DNA from: a virus
Virus record (IMG/VR): IMGVR_UViG_3300034120_001787
Location: 1-36,695 of that record
Length of the DNA stretch: 36,695 bases
Strand: one strand, 5' to 3'
Shown here: one piece after another, positions 1 to 11,700 of the stretch
How positions within the stretch are numbered: position 1 is the stretch's first letter
Layout: every line of letters starts with the position of its first letter
Notes under the pieces: generated by a model
The model's database searches: none
Told to the model about the DNA's origin: nothing
The model's input: the letters and a program-made list of their open reading frames with translations, nothing else
Made by a program: the position numbers and the translations under genes

Positions 1-2
1 TC

Positions 3-1679
3 AACACTCTCAAAGGTGCCAACCTCAAGAGCATTGCTCTCAGTGAAGCCACTGCATTGGGTGTAGGCGCATTGCAAGGTGCGTTGCCTGGTGCTGTACG
101 AGCAGTAACTAACGCAGCTGACGGCATAATTTTTCCTGCAGGTAGTAGTTCAGTCTTGAGCAGACTTAGTGCTGCTGCTCTAAGTGCGGATATTCTAAAA
201 GCAGCCTTACCTGGCGGGGTACGAGCAGTAACCAATTCTGTAGACGGCGTGATATTTTTGCCCACCACTACTACAAGACAGTTAGGTGACATTGTTACAG
301 GAGCAGGAGCTGACGTTCTAAGTAGATCGAGTGCTGTACAAACTCCACCGGGTGCGCCAGTGGTACCAGCTAGTGTAACAATTACTGCAACATCAACAGG
401 TACAGTAGTAATCAAAGGACCAGAATCTTTGGATCGAGTTGCTGCCCAGCGAATTTTTGATCAACAGTTGTCTAGTGGGTCATTGATAGGACTAGCACCT
501 GGTGCTGTCATAAGTGCAGCAACACAGGTTGCTAGTGGCCTGGTTACAGCTGAGTCTCAGTTGCTGCAACAGATTGCTCAAACTTCAAGTCAGGCAGAAC
601 AAGTAACTCCTGCTAGATCTATAGCTGATATTCTAGTAAAGTTTCCAATTACCAATGGTATTACAGTGTCTGACTATGCAAAACAACCTGCAGAAACTAC
701 TGGATTAGGTAATATGACTGCGGTGCAACTCACCAGCGTGTTGGCACAGGTGCGCAAACTAGCAGCACAACCAGCCACTGTGGTCACAGCGCAAGGTCTG
801 GGATCATACGCACTCACAGCAGCACAATTAGCAGCCGCTGGCTACGTAAAGCCAGCAATAGCTCAACTGATGCAGACCAGGCAAAACTCTTTGCCTAATG
901 TACTGAAAAGTCCTGCGGCCTGGACTGGTCTTGACGGGGCAACTTCACTGCAACAGATGTTGTCCAACGAATCTCTACAGCAGCAAATACAAGTAACTTT
1001 GATGAATATGGGACTGAGCTATCTCAATCAAGTAGGTATTGCAGTTGCACAATTTCCTGCACGAACTCAAGCAGGCGCGATACTTAGCGCAGCCAAAGAT
1101 CCGGCTGCTGCCCAAGCTTGGTTACGCGGACAAACTGTTAGTGCTTCCGACAATGAACTGTTTAGTCAGTTTGTGAGAGATGGTGCATATGCAGTGGACT
1201 TTGTGGACAACAAAATCAACAATGCCATGGCCAACGAAGCAGATCCGGTAGGGATAACTAATGCTACCAATCGTACCAGATTGGATGCTGCTACTAATAG
1301 AATTGTGGGAAATCCCAAAGTGCCGCAACTGTTGTATGGTAATGAACCAGTAAATCCTGTGTTAGCAGCAGAATATGTTCGACTGCGCCTGGTGTTGGTC
1401 GCCGCGCAAAGTTCTGTAGATGCAGTGGTAGCACAAGCAACAACAGTACAAAACGCTGTGTTACGACAGAGTCTCTTGAAAAATTTTCAATCAGCGATGA
1501 ACACTCTAAGGAATCAAGTAGCTGCGGTGCGACAGCAAGCTACTTCTGCAGCACCAATATCTCCTGCACTGATAACACAACTAGAGCTGTTGCTGCAACA
1601 AATAGACAATTTGATAGCCAGAATCAACAACAATATTCAGTTGATTGAACGAGCTAGATCCCAACTACAACGCCGATAA
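3..1679 (+). CDS. Virion structural protein, 5'-truncated by window
   Basis: The reading frame is open to the first base of the window, so the TTG at 57 is not a believable start and the gene begins upstream; about 558 residues are visible. I do not recognise a named family. The protein is rich in Ala, Gln, Val and Thr. Near its visible start it carries two copies of a motif like 'ALPGxVRAVTNxxDGxIF', 41 residues apart, and a weaker third 'LAPGAVISAA' further on. The C-terminus is a Gln/Asn/Leu-rich probable coiled coil ending in basic residues. No signal peptide or membrane segment is visible. Its position directly before a gp25-like gene suggests a baseplate-hub or tail-associated virion protein; this is inference from gene order. 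The stop codon overlaps a late-promoter-like box for the next gene. Confidence 0.6.
   Translation, partial: NTLKGANLKSIALSEATALGVGALQGALPGAVRAVTNAADGIIFPAGSSSVLSRLSAAALSADILKAALPGGVRAVTNSVDGVIFLPTTTTRQLGDIVTGAGADVLSRSSAVQTPPGAPVVPASVTITATSTGTVVIKGPESLDRVAAQRIFDQQLSSGSLIGLAPGAVISAATQVASGLVTAESQLLQQIAQTSSQAEQVTPARSIADILVKFPITNGITVSDYAKQPAETTGLGNMTAVQLTSVLAQVRKLAAQPATVVTAQGLGSYALTAAQLAAAGYVKPAIAQLMQTRQNSLPNVLKSPAAWTGLDGATSLQQMLSNESLQQQIQVTLMNMGLSYLNQVGIAVAQFPARTQAGAILSAAKDPAAAQAWLRGQTVSASDNELFSQFVRDGAYAVDFVDNKINNAMANEADPVGITNATNRTRLDAATNRIVGNPKVPQLLYGNEPVNPVLAAEYVRLRLVLVAAQSSVDAVVAQATTVQNAVLRQSLLKNFQSAMNTLRNQVAAVRQQATSAAPISPALITQLELLLQQIDNLIARINNNIQLIERARSQLQRR
97..232 (+). repeat. Imperfect in-frame tandem repeat, 123-base period
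   Basis: The string TACGAGCAGTAAC occurs at 97 and again at 220, exactly 123 bases (41 codons) apart. The flanking protein sequence is also similar (ALPG-VRAVTN--DG-IF). It is an internal duplication in a structural protein that probably continues upstream of the window. Confidence 0.65.
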
Positions 1680-1682
1680 ATA
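1675..1682 (+). promoter_or_regulatory. T4-type late promoter box (GATAAATA)
   Basis: GATAAATA matches the T4 late-promoter consensus TATAAATA in seven of eight positions. It overlaps the stop codon of the upstream gene and lies 5 bases before the ATG of the gp25-like gene. With normal T4 spacing the transcript would start at or next to that ATG. Confidence 0.55.
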
Positions 1683-1687
1683 TTGTT

Positions 1688-2062
1688 ATGGCTACATTCG
1701 TCGGTTTCAACACCATTAACCAATTCAAAAAGTTTACCCTCACAGACTTTGAGTTGATCAAGCGCGACCTGTTGAATGCGTTCAACATACGTCCTGGGCA
1801 ACTGCCTGGACGCCCAGCATACGGCACATCATTGTGGAGTTTTGTATTTGAACCACAAACCCAAGAGACCCAAACTTCTATTCAGACTGAAGTGCAACGT
1901 GTGGCTGGTGGCGACCCTAGGATTTTTGTAAGCCAAGTAGATGTTTACCCTCAAGAAAATGGTATTCTATTGGAAATACAACTCACGGTGGTGCCTACCA
2001 CAGATGCCAAGATACTGAGCATTTTCTTCGACCAACAACAACGCACAGCCAGCTACGTATAA
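1688..2062 (+). CDS. 25: gp25-like baseplate wedge protein
   Basis: This 124-aa protein is close in length to T4 gp25 (132 aa) and shows the gp25/GPW family pattern: an N-terminal helix region, a 'GTSLWSFVFEP' segment around residues 48-58, a 'GGDPRI' turn near residue 77, and a final beta region ('ILLEIQLTVVPT'). In T4-like phages gp25 forms part of the baseplate wedge with gp6 and gp53 and is present in the contractile-injection baseplate in general. The following gene is a gp6 homologue, as in T4, which supports the call. The start is the only ATG that gives the family's usual length. No clear Shine-Dalgarno sequence precedes it; the late-promoter box sits only 5 bases upstream. Confidence 0.9.
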   Translation: MATFVGFNTINQFKKFTLTDFELIKRDLLNAFNIRPGQLPGRPAYGTSLWSFVFEPQTQETQTSIQTEVQRVAGGDPRIFVSQVDVYPQENGILLEIQLTVVPTTDAKILSIFFDQQQRTASYV

Positions 2063-2081
2063 CTGCGCCGTTTTTAGTCTC

Positions 2082-2089
2082 CATAAATA
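2082..2089 (+). promoter_or_regulatory. T4-type late promoter box (CATAAATA)
   Basis: CATAAATA lies in the 56-base gap between the gp25-like and gp6-like genes. The expected transcript start is near 2095, leaving room for a leader with AAGGT-type ribosome-binding sequence before the ATG at 2119. Confidence 0.6.
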
Positions 2090-2118
2090 CTTCAAGGTGA
2101 CAAAAAGGTTCAACGAGC

Positions 2119-5100
2119 ATGGCAAAAACCACTAGACAAACAGCAATTTTCGGCGTAGAAGATTGGAAACAAATATATCAGACCTACCGGGAAGCTGACT
2201 TCCAAAGCTACGACTTTGAGACTCTGCGCAAGAGCTTTGTAGACTATTTGAGATTGTACTATCCTGAAACTTTCAACGACTACATTGAAAGTTCAGAATT
2301 TATTGCGCTGTTGGATATCATTGCGTTTATGGGACAGAGTCTTGCGTTCCGTACTGACCTTAACACTCGTGAGAACTATCTAGACACAGCAGAACGTCGT
2401 GACAGCGTGGTTCGCCTGGCCAACTTGGTCAGTTACGATCCCAAGCGCAACACAGCATCCAGTGGCTTTCTCAAAGTGTTCAACGTAACAACTACAGAAA
2501 ACGTTACAGACTACAACGGTATCAACCTCAGCAATGTCACTGTAGACTGGGCTGACCCCACAAACCCAGACTGGCAAGAACAGTTTACCACCATTATCAA
2601 TGCTGCTCTAGTAGACAGCCAGCGTGTGGGACGGCCGGGAAATCGCCAGACAATTTTAGGTGTGCGTACAGATGAATATGCCATCAACCTGCTGCCAGGC
2701 TTCTTGCCAGTAGTACCATATACAGCCACTGTTGACGGTGTGTCAATGCCGTTTGAAGCAGTGACTTCTACCAGTGTAGGCCGCGACTATGTGTACGAGC
2801 CATCACCGCGTGCCAATGCACCATTCAATGTGTTGTTCCGTAACGATCAGTTGGGCTTTGCTAGTGCCAACACTGGTTATTTCTTTGCGTTCAAGCAAGG
2901 TACCCTAATCAACACAGACTTCAACTTGGCTGAACGCATCAGCAACCGCACTGTGAACATCAACGTGGAAGGTGTCAACAACGAAGATCGTTGGTTGTAC
3001 CAATTGGACAACGTGGGCAACATCACCCGTGAATGGGAATATGTGGAAAGTGTATACACTGCCGCAGCAGAACAGCAAGTAGAACTACGCCCAATCTACA
3101 GCACCACTAGCAGAACCAACGACCAAATTACTCTGGTGTTTGGTGATGGTGTGTTCAGCGAAATCCCAGTGGGTATTTTCCGCTGCTATACTCGTGCTAG
3201 CAACGGCTTGGAATACATTATCAATCCTGCTGAAATGCAAAGCGTGAGTATTCCCATCAGTTATACCAGCCGCAGTGGCAACCTTGAGACTATCACTTTT
3301 ACCTGTGGTATCACACAACCTGTGACCAATGCTCAGGCTCGTGAACCCATTGACGCAATCAAACAACGTGCTCCTGCTCGTTACTATACACAAAACCGTA
3401 TGGTCAACGGCGAGGACTACAACCTGTTTCCTTACACACAATACAACAGCATTATCAAGAGCAAGGCTCTAAATCGTGCGTCAATTGGAACCAGTCGCTA
3501 TCTTGACCTTGTGGATAATACCGGCAAGTATAGCAGTACCAATAGCTTTTCCAGCGACGGCGCACTATGGGAAAACAACATACTGCCCACAATCTTGTTT
3601 GGATGGACTAACCGCAACGAAATTGCAGACTTCGTGACCAACAGCGTGCAACCGCAGTTGACTGAAGCCACAATGAAACAATTCTACTACGATAATTTTC
3701 CTCGTGTGTACACCAATGCTGCACCAGCAGGCAGCTTTGTGGTAGGGCAGACGTACATTATTGCCACAGTGGGCACTACCAACTTTATAGCAGTGGGTGC
3801 CGGAGACAACAACGTAGGCACTGCATTCATAGCCACAGGTGCAGGATCAGGTACAGGCACAGCTTTTGTGAGTGTGGCTGGCAGCACATGGCAACAAAGC
3901 ACTACACTTGCCAACGAAACCACAGGCTACTTTAAAAATTCTGCGGGCACAGCTATTCCTGTTGGACCCAGTAGCGGCACAGATTTCAAGTATGTGCAAG
4001 TAGGTAGTTTGATCAAGTTCGTGGCGCCAATTATCAACGGGCAACCCTATTACTTTGATCGCAACAATCGACTGCAAGCCGGTATCCCCACTCGCCCTGA
4101 CGAACGCACAGAAATTTGGGCCAGCCCTCAAGCCATTGTAGGCGACGGCTACAACAACGGTCTGGGCAACTTGAGTTCAGGAGCAGGACCAGTCACAATC
4201 AATAACTTTGTGCCCACAGGCGCTGTGGTCAGCGAAATCATTCCGCTGTTTGTGACAGACCTTCCTTTGAGTATAGAACAGCAAATGGGCGATCAAATTG
4301 AACTGTTCCGTGACTTTGGCCTGGGCTACAATAACCTTACAGGTACTTGGTATATTATTACCAGTACTAACCTAGATCAAGACGCTGCCTGGAGTGACAC
4401 CAACGCAGGCTCTACTTCAGGAACCAACAGTGACGCCAGCTGGCTAGTACAGTTTGTGGTAGAGAATCAAAACTACACAGTGACATTCCGTGGCCTGGCC
4501 TACTACTTTGGATCAGTGCTTCAAACTCGTTTCTTCTTCTATGGCGATCAACTGATCTATGACAGCAGAACAGGCACCATCATCAAGGACTTTATCAACG
4601 TGTTGGCCATGAACACACAACCTGATGATTCGGCTCCACTGGAAGGCGATGTGATCATGGACATTATCGGACAGCCAGTAGAGTCAGATGGTTATGTTGA
4701 CGACTTTCAAGTTCTGGTCAGCTTCCGTGATAGCGACAACGACGGTGTACCCGACAATCCAGACTTCTTTAAAGAAATTGTTGCACCTGAGGTAAATGAC
4801 AATCAGAAACTGGTGTTCCTGCAACAAACAGTGGACTTTGACAATCTACAAAGATATTTGTTGGTCGAAGAAGGCATTGTCAACAGTGACTATGCTACTC
4901 TTGATGACATTGAGTTGGTCAAGAGTGAGTGGAGTCCAGGACAAATTTTTTATGCATATGATCAAGTCAACAATGACGGCTCAGTTGGTGCATTCTACTT
5001 GTTGAGCATCAACATTGCTGGTGTACGCACGCTGGTATCGCAGTCAGGATGGATTGCACGCACTGGTCGTCAAGATCTGTACTTCCAGTATCGTCACAAT

Positions 5101-5709
5101 TCACCGCTGACCACACGTATTGATCCAGGTACCACAAACATCATTGACTTGTACGTGGTTACACAGGCCTATTACACAGCATATCAAAACTGGATTCGTG
5201 ACACCACTGGTACTGTACCTGAGCCCAGTGTGCCCACAATTGACGAGTTAAGCACGGCATATCAAGGCTTGCAGGACTACAAAATGATTTCTGACAACGT
5301 GGTCTTGAACTCAGTAAACTTCAAGCCCTTGTTTGGAGCCAAAGCAGCAGCACAGTTGCGAGCCACCATCAAGGTGATTCGTGCGCAAGGATCAACAGCG
5401 TCAACAAGTGAAATCAAGAGTTCAGTGATTGCTGAAATGAACACATATTTCAGCATTGACAAATGGAACTTTGGGGATACATTCTACTTCTCAGAGCTGG
5501 CAGCATACCTGCATCGTCAGTTGGGAACTATTATCAGTTCTGTGGTCCTGGTACCATTGGATCCACAAAAGAGTTTTGGTGACTTGTATGAGATTCGTTC
5601 AACTCCCAACGAAATATTCGTGAATGCAGCAGACATAACTAATATAGATGTGATTGAGGCTTTGACCAGCACCAATCTCCGAACAGCCCCTGGTAGCGGA
5701 GTAATTTAA
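2119..5709 (+). CDS. 6: gp6-like baseplate wedge protein (extended)
   Basis: The first ~130 residues match the conserved N-terminal region of T4-like gp6 / baseplate J-like proteins: 'SYDFETLRKSFVDYLRLYYP', then 'FIALLDIIAFMGQSLAFRTD' and 'DSVVRLANLVSYDPKR'. The conserved segment around 'REPIDAIKQRAPARYYTQNR' near residue 420 is the typical baseplate-J core, and the C-terminus ('SVVLVPLDP...NEIFVNAADI') is also typical. gp6 dimers form the heart of the wedge and join wedges into the baseplate ring. At 1196 aa it is nearly twice T4 gp6 (660 aa); the extra length includes a Gly/Thr-rich insert at residues ~534-584. Its TAA overlaps the next ATG by one base (TAATG), implying coupled translation. 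Confidence 0.9.
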   Translation: MAKTTRQTAIFGVEDWKQIYQTYREADFQSYDFETLRKSFVDYLRLYYPETFNDYIESSEFIALLDIIAFMGQSLAFRTDLNTRENYLDTAERRDSVVRLANLVSYDPKRNTASSGFLKVFNVTTTENVTDYNGINLSNVTVDWADPTNPDWQEQFTTIINAALVDSQRVGRPGNRQTILGVRTDEYAINLLPGFLPVVPYTATVDGVSMPFEAVTSTSVGRDYVYEPSPRANAPFNVLFRNDQLGFASANTGYFFAFKQGTLINTDFNLAERISNRTVNINVEGVNNEDRWLYQLDNVGNITREWEYVESVYTAAAEQQVELRPIYSTTSRTNDQITLVFGDGVFSEIPVGIFRCYTRASNGLEYIINPAEMQSVSIPISYTSRSGNLETITFTCGITQPVTNAQAREPIDAIKQRAPARYYTQNRMVNGEDYNLFPYTQYNSIIKSKALNRASIGTSRYLDLVDNTGKYSSTNSFSSDGALWENNILPTILFGWTNRNEIADFVTNSVQPQLTEATMKQFYYDNFPRVYTNAAPAGSFVVGQTYIIATVGTTNFIAVGAGDNNVGTAFIATGAGSGTGTAFVSVAGSTWQQSTTLANETTGYFKNSAGTAIPVGPSSGTDFKYVQVGSLIKFVAPIINGQPYYFDRNNRLQAGIPTRPDERTEIWASPQAIVGDGYNNGLGNLSSGAGPVTINNFVPTGAVVSEIIPLFVTDLPLSIEQQMGDQIELFRDFGLGYNNLTGTWYIITSTNLDQDAAWSDTNAGSTSGTNSDASWLVQFVVENQNYTVTFRGLAYYFGSVLQTRFFFYGDQLIYDSRTGTIIKDFINVLAMNTQPDDSAPLEGDVIMDIIGQPVESDGYVDDFQVLVSFRDSDNDGVPDNPDFFKEIVAPEVNDNQKLVFLQQTVDFDNLQRYLLVEEGIVNSDYATLDDIELVKSEWSPGQIFYAYDQVNNDGSVGAFYLLSINIAGVRTLVSQSGWIARTGRQDLYFQYRHNSPLTTRIDPGTTNIIDLYVVTQAYYTAYQNWIRDTTGTVPEPSVPTIDELSTAYQGLQDYKMISDNVVLNSVNFKPLFGAKAAAQLRATIKVIRAQGSTASTSEIKSSVIAEMNTYFSIDKWNFGDTFYFSELAAYLHRQLGTIISSVVLVPLDPQKSFGDLYEIRSTPNEIFVNAADITNIDVIEALTSTNLRTAPGSGVI
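3722..3870 (+). repeat. Gly/Thr-rich inserted module in gp6-like gene
   Basis: Residues ~534-584 follow the pattern 'GQTYIIATVGTTNF...VGTAFIATGAGSGTGTAF'. A related module sits near the C-terminus of the giant protein (about 19612-19755): 'GISYNISFLGTTNW ... AATGTGTGTAVQ'. From memory, modules of this shape recur in structural proteins of marine T4-like phages. It breaks the gp6 homology and looks like a shuffled cassette. Confidence 0.55.
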
Positions 5710-8700
5710 TGGCAAGAGTACGTAGTGTAGAATTTTTACCTGAAATCTTTCAGACTGATGTCAACAAGCAGTTTTTGGCTGCGACTCTGGATCAGTTGAT
5801 TCAGGAGCCTAAGTTCAAAAAGACTCAGGGCTTTATTGGCCGCAGCGTGGGCCCTGGTGTAAACCCCAATGACAGTTATGTAATTGAACCCAACAAAACT
5901 CGTGCTGACTATCAGTTAGAAGCTGGTATTGTGAGTCTAGAACCTGATACCAGCCGAGTTCGAGATGTTATGACGTATCCAGGCATACTGGATTCAGTCG
6001 AGTATCAAGGCGGTGATTCCAGCCGTCCTGATCAACTGTTTGAAAGTCAGTACTACACTTGGGATCCATTCATCAATTGGGATACTTTTATCAACTTTAG
6101 TCAGTACTTTTGGATTCCTGGCGGCCCTGCATCTGTAGATGTGGCAGCAACTGGGGTACCAGCTACTGACAATTTTGTAGTAGATCGTGCTGATGGTTCG
6201 TACACCTTCTCAGGCCTGGCTGGAACCAACCCTACAATTGATCTAGTACGCGGCGGCAGCTACACATTTCAAGTTGCACAAAACGACAAAGAAACTGTCA
6301 ACTATCGTGTGAGCAATGCTGGTATCAGCAGCTACGTGATTGATTCACGAAACAATCCCACTCTGTCACTAGTGCGTGGTAACACCTATGTGTTTACCAT
6401 GAACCTAGACGGGGTATATCCTTTTTATATCAAGACAGCTCCTACCACAGGTTTGAGCAATGTCTACAATTCAGGTGTGACCAACAACGGAGCAGTTGTG
6501 GGACAGGTCACATTTGTGGTGCCACAAGACGCACCTGACACCTTGTACTATGCCAGTGCTACACAAAGCAACATGCAAGGCACAATAACCGTGACCAACG
6601 CCGATGCTGGCACGGGCCCGGGATTCTGGATTCAGTCGGCACCGGGCATTAGTGGCCGCGTGCCCATTACTCCCAACATCAGTTCAAGAGATGTGTTTGG
6701 TGTCACAAACAACGGCGAAGATCTTGGCACAGTTACGTTCAACGTTCCGACCAAGACGGCGCAAGACTTCTACTATGCTCTGCCCAGCATTGGTACAGTG
6801 GATCTGATCACTGACCTCAAGTTTGATCAACTAGACAACATTTCAGTGGCTGATTTTATTGCAACCTATGGCGGCATTGATGGCATTACAGAACTCAATG
6901 GCCGCACGTTGGTGTTTACTCAATCCATAGTTGAACCTGAACTAGGGGGCTGGTACAAAACCACACTGTATGATCCCTTGGATCGAGATGATTCTCTCAA
7001 TGGTCAAGTAGGCAGCTATGACAGTTTGCTGTATTCAGAAACTACTGAAGTTCCGCTAGAACAACGATTTGGTATCTGGCAAATTGAATATGTCAACGAC
7101 GACGGTTATGTTTACATGACCTTGAACAGCGTTCAGCTGATCAACAATCTTGAAAAATTTACTGTGCGATATGGCAACACCTATGCCAGCACACAATGGT
7201 ACAAAAATGATGCAGGGTTCTTTAGAGAAATCCCGTTGCTGACAGCAGCGCAAGACGTCTTGTACTATCAAGACGGCACGGACCCAGAAATATTTGGTCG
7301 TATTCGCTTGATCGAGCAAACACAAAGCGACACCTTGTTTATTGATGAAATATTGGGCAAAACATCGTACACTAGCCCCAATGGTGTGACATTTACCAAT
7401 GGTCTCAAAGTGGTATTCCGTGGTCAAGTAGAACCTGCTAGCTACATTGATCAAGAGTATTACATCAGTGGTGTGGGAGCAGCTATAGAATTGTTGCCAG
7501 TAATCAACTTCATAACTCCTGAAACCTATGTAGTCGATGGTGACGACAGTACAGAAGCCACCGAACCAGGGGAACTGGACTACTTGACCATTGATCGTGC
7601 GGCACTGGATCTCAATGCCTGGAGTCGCAGCAATCGTTGGTTCCACATTGATGTGCTCAATGCCACTGCTGCCTACAACAACACAGAAGTAGTGATTGAC
7701 AATGCATTCCGTGCCAAGCGCCCTGTGATTGAATTCCGTGGCGGCATTCGCATGTTCAACATGGGCACTGAAGGCAAGCAACCAGTCAGCATCATTGACT
7801 TTGAAGAAACAGACGCATTCAGCAACATTGAAGGCAGTACCGGTTATTCAGTTGGTGGGTTTACATTCGAACAAACTAATCCTCCACAACGAGTTATTTT
7901 TGCCGCAGATCTTGACGCCAACGTGAGAAACAAGATCTGGGAAGTGAATTTTATCATTCCTGACTCAGTTCCGCCCCTAATTACGCAACCAATTATTCAC
8001 CTGACTTTGGCCACTGACGGCGAAGTACTAGTTGATCAAAGCACTGTATGTCTAGACGGAACTGAACTCAAAGGTGTGTCATTCTGGTATGACGGTGTTG
8101 CTTGGATTCCTGCTCAACTCAAGACTGGTGTTCAACAGGCTCCACTATTTGACATTTATGATGCTGCTGGCGTGAGTTTTGCCAACCTTGTGAAATATCC
8201 GTCAACTACATTTGCTGGCAGCAAATTGTTTAGCTATGCTGTGGGAGACACCGGTGTGTTAGACCCTGTGTTGCAATTTCCTTTGCAGTACTTGAACCTC
8301 AACAACGTAGGAGACATTGTTTTTGAAAACAATCTCTACAAAGATACTTTCTTGTATGTGCGAGACAACGTCAGTGTTACTGAATCTATCAGCAACGGTT
8401 TTGTGAGAGAATATGACACAAGAACATTGTTCCAACGACAAATTGGATGGAACACTGCGGCCACAGACACACAAATTCGACAACAGTTCAAATTTACCTA
8501 TACTGGCGAACTGCTAAAGCTGGATGTATCAGCACAGTCCACAGACTCTAACATACCAGCCGTGCAAGTATACGTGGGGTCAGTTTTCCGTGACCCAGGA
8601 TCCTACACAGTTGCAACCGCAGCTAATTCAACCACAATTGCGCTAGACAACACATATGCAATTGGAGACATAGTGGAAGTGTTGGTGTTGAGTGATCAAA

Positions 8701-11700
8701 TCAGTCAGGTGGCTTTTTATCAAGTACCTATCAACCTGGAAAAGAATCCCATCAACGGCAACAGCGACACATTTACACTGGGCACTGTTCGCACACACTA
8801 CGAGTCAATCTGCGAAAATTTAACCACACTACGTGGTCCAATCAACGGCGCCAACAACACACGAGATCTTGGCTATATTGGAACGTACGGCCAGGTAATT
8901 TTACAACAAAGCGCACCCTTGGTGCTGGCTGGCTATTTTAATCGTTCGCAAGACTACAACATTTTTGCTAGTCTACAATACAACTCCAGAGAGTATCAAA
9001 AGTTCAAGAACTTGATGTTGGAAGAAGTCACCAGACTCACTATTGGATTTGAAACGCCTGGTCAACTGTTGACACAGGCCATGGAGAATCTCACTGCTGG
9101 ACGAATTGAAATCAATCCGTTTTACTGGAGTGACATGCTACCCACCGGGTCAGTGTTCATTGAAAATTCCTATACAGTGGGTTTGATCACTACCAACGTG
9201 TTTGACACTGTGCAAGTATACAATTATACATCAGCTAACTATCTTGGCTTGCTGGTGTACAAAAATCAACAATTGCTCACACGTGGATTTGATTATGTGG
9301 TAGCCACAGATGGTCCTCGTATCACAATCACCGTACCACTGGCCGTAGGTGACATAGTATCCATTCAAGAGTATCCTGAGACCTATGGTAATTTTGTACC
9401 CAACACTCCTACAAAGTTGGGACTGTATCCAGCGTATCGTCCTGAAATTGCAATAACACAAACCACAACAGGTACAGCAGTGGTCATAGTAGGCCATGAC
9501 GGCAGTCAGACCCCTGCGTTTGAAGACATTAGAGATCAAGTGCTGTTGGAATTTGAAACTCGCATCTACAACAACTTGAAACTGGACGGAAATCCTGTAC
9601 CTTTGTTGATCACAGATGTGTTACCCGGCAATTTCCGTGAAACTGGATATTCTTATTCAGACATCAACGACTTGTTGAGCACAGACTTTTTGAGTTATGT
9701 GGGCTGGAACAAACTGGACTATACTTCGCAAAACTTTTTGTCTACAAACCAGTTTTCTTGGAACTACAGTAGCAGCCAGAACAAACTGAGCTTTAACCGC
9801 CCTGACAACACTAACCTGTTGGGGGCCTGGCGCGGCATCAACCGTTATTTCTACGACACAGAAAATCCTGCACTGACCCCTTGGGAAATGCTGGGCTTCT
9901 CAATCAAGCCCACCTGGTGGAACACTGTGTATGGCCCTGGACCATATACCAGCGACAACTTGGTGCTGTGGGACGACCTTGAAGCAGGTCGTGTGGCTGA
10001 TCCCAACGGTGCTTATGTGTTGCCAGCATATGTTCGTCCAGACTTAACCACTGTGATTCCTGTAAACAGCGAAGGCAGCTTGTTGAGTCCGTTTGCTAGT
10101 GTAGTAGGCGGATATGACGAAACTAGTTTTCAGAAGTCATGGGCCGCAGGAGACGGCGGCCCTGTAGAAGCATCATGGTGGAATTCCAGTGCATACCCAT
10201 TTGCAGTCATGCGAGTGCTGGCACTAACACGCCCAGCCAAATTCTACAGCCTGTTTGCTGATCGTGATTTGTATCGATACAACGAGGAATTTGATCAATA
10301 TCTGTATCAAGATCGTTACAGACTAGATGCCAATGACATCACAGTCTACGGAGATGGAGTCAGCAAAGCCAGCTATATCAACTGGATTGTGGACTACAAT
10401 CGTCAATCTGGTACCAACAGTACTGCGGAACTTGAAGCAGATCTAGGTAGCCTGGATGTAAGACTGTGCTACAGAATGGCCAGCTTTTCAGACAAACAGT
10501 ACATCAAGATGTACACTGAAAAGTCCAGCCCTAACTCCTTGAACTCAACCCTGCTGATCCCTGATGAAAGCTACGACTTGTTGCTGTACAAGAATCAGCC
10601 GTTTGATCGAGTGATCTACAGCAGTGTGATTGTGCAGATTGTAGAAGGCGGTTACGCAGTGTACGGTTATAGTACCACACAGCCGTTCTTTAATATCACA
10701 GTGAGTCAAGGTATTGGACGTCTCAAATCATATACTGCGGGCAATATTACAGTACAAGTGCCCACCGTTTACACAGATACTGTGGTCAAGGTTCCATATG
10801 GCTATGTGTTTACCAATCAAACCAGCGTGTGCGACTTTTTGCTAAGTTATGGTAATGTGTTGGAAAAACAAGGCCTGACATTTACTGATCGTGCTAATGG
10901 TTTTGAGTTGGACTGGTCACAAATGGTACAAGAGTTCTTGTACTGGAGTCAGCAAGGATGGGAAGTCAACAGCCTGATCAACCTGAACCCTCTGGCTAGT
11001 GGTCTGACTATTACTAAACCGCAGAGTGTAGTTGACAGCGTGGTCACACAGACATCAGAAAATGTGCTGTTGAATCAGAACAAGCGTGAATTACCAACCA
11101 AGAATCTAAATATTGTTCGCTTGGACAATACCTTGACTCTGCAACCACTCACTGCTGAAGCGTTGAGTTTTGCAGATCTTAGATTCACAAACTTTGAACA
11201 CATGATTGTGCTCAACAACCGCAGTGTGTTTGGAGACCTGATTTATGAACCTATCACGGGAGCTCGTCAGAGTCGATTGAACTTGGTTGCTGTGACTTCT
11301 ACTGAGTGGAACGGCACAGTTGATGCACAGGGCTTTATTCTCAACCAAGACAATGTGCAGGAATGGACCGGACTCAAGAAGTACAGCAAAGGTGAAATTG
11401 TCAAGTACAAAGACCAGTATTGGAGTGCAGCCACAATTGTAGATCCCAGCACTGAGTTCAAGTTTGATCAGTGGTTCAAGAGTGACTATGAACAACTAGA
11501 ACTGGGCTTGTTGCCCAACATTGCCAACAAAGCTGATCAGCTGGCCAACAGCTACAGCTTGAACACTGCAAACCTAGAGCTAGACAACGACCTGTTGAGC
11601 TACGGCCTGATTGGCTTTCGTCAACGCCAGTACATGTCGGCCCTGAATCTAGATGATGTCAGTCAAGTCAACGTGTACCAGCAGTTCTTGAAAACCAAAG

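Noticed and set aside
57-59. TTG as start of the first gene
   Set aside because: The frame is open from the window edge and has repeat-like sequence on both sides, so the true start is upstream.
7056-7781. 241-codon open frame on the minus strand
   Set aside because: It lies wholly inside the giant structural gene, is rich in Cys/His as expected of an antisense shadow, and has no recognisable domain.
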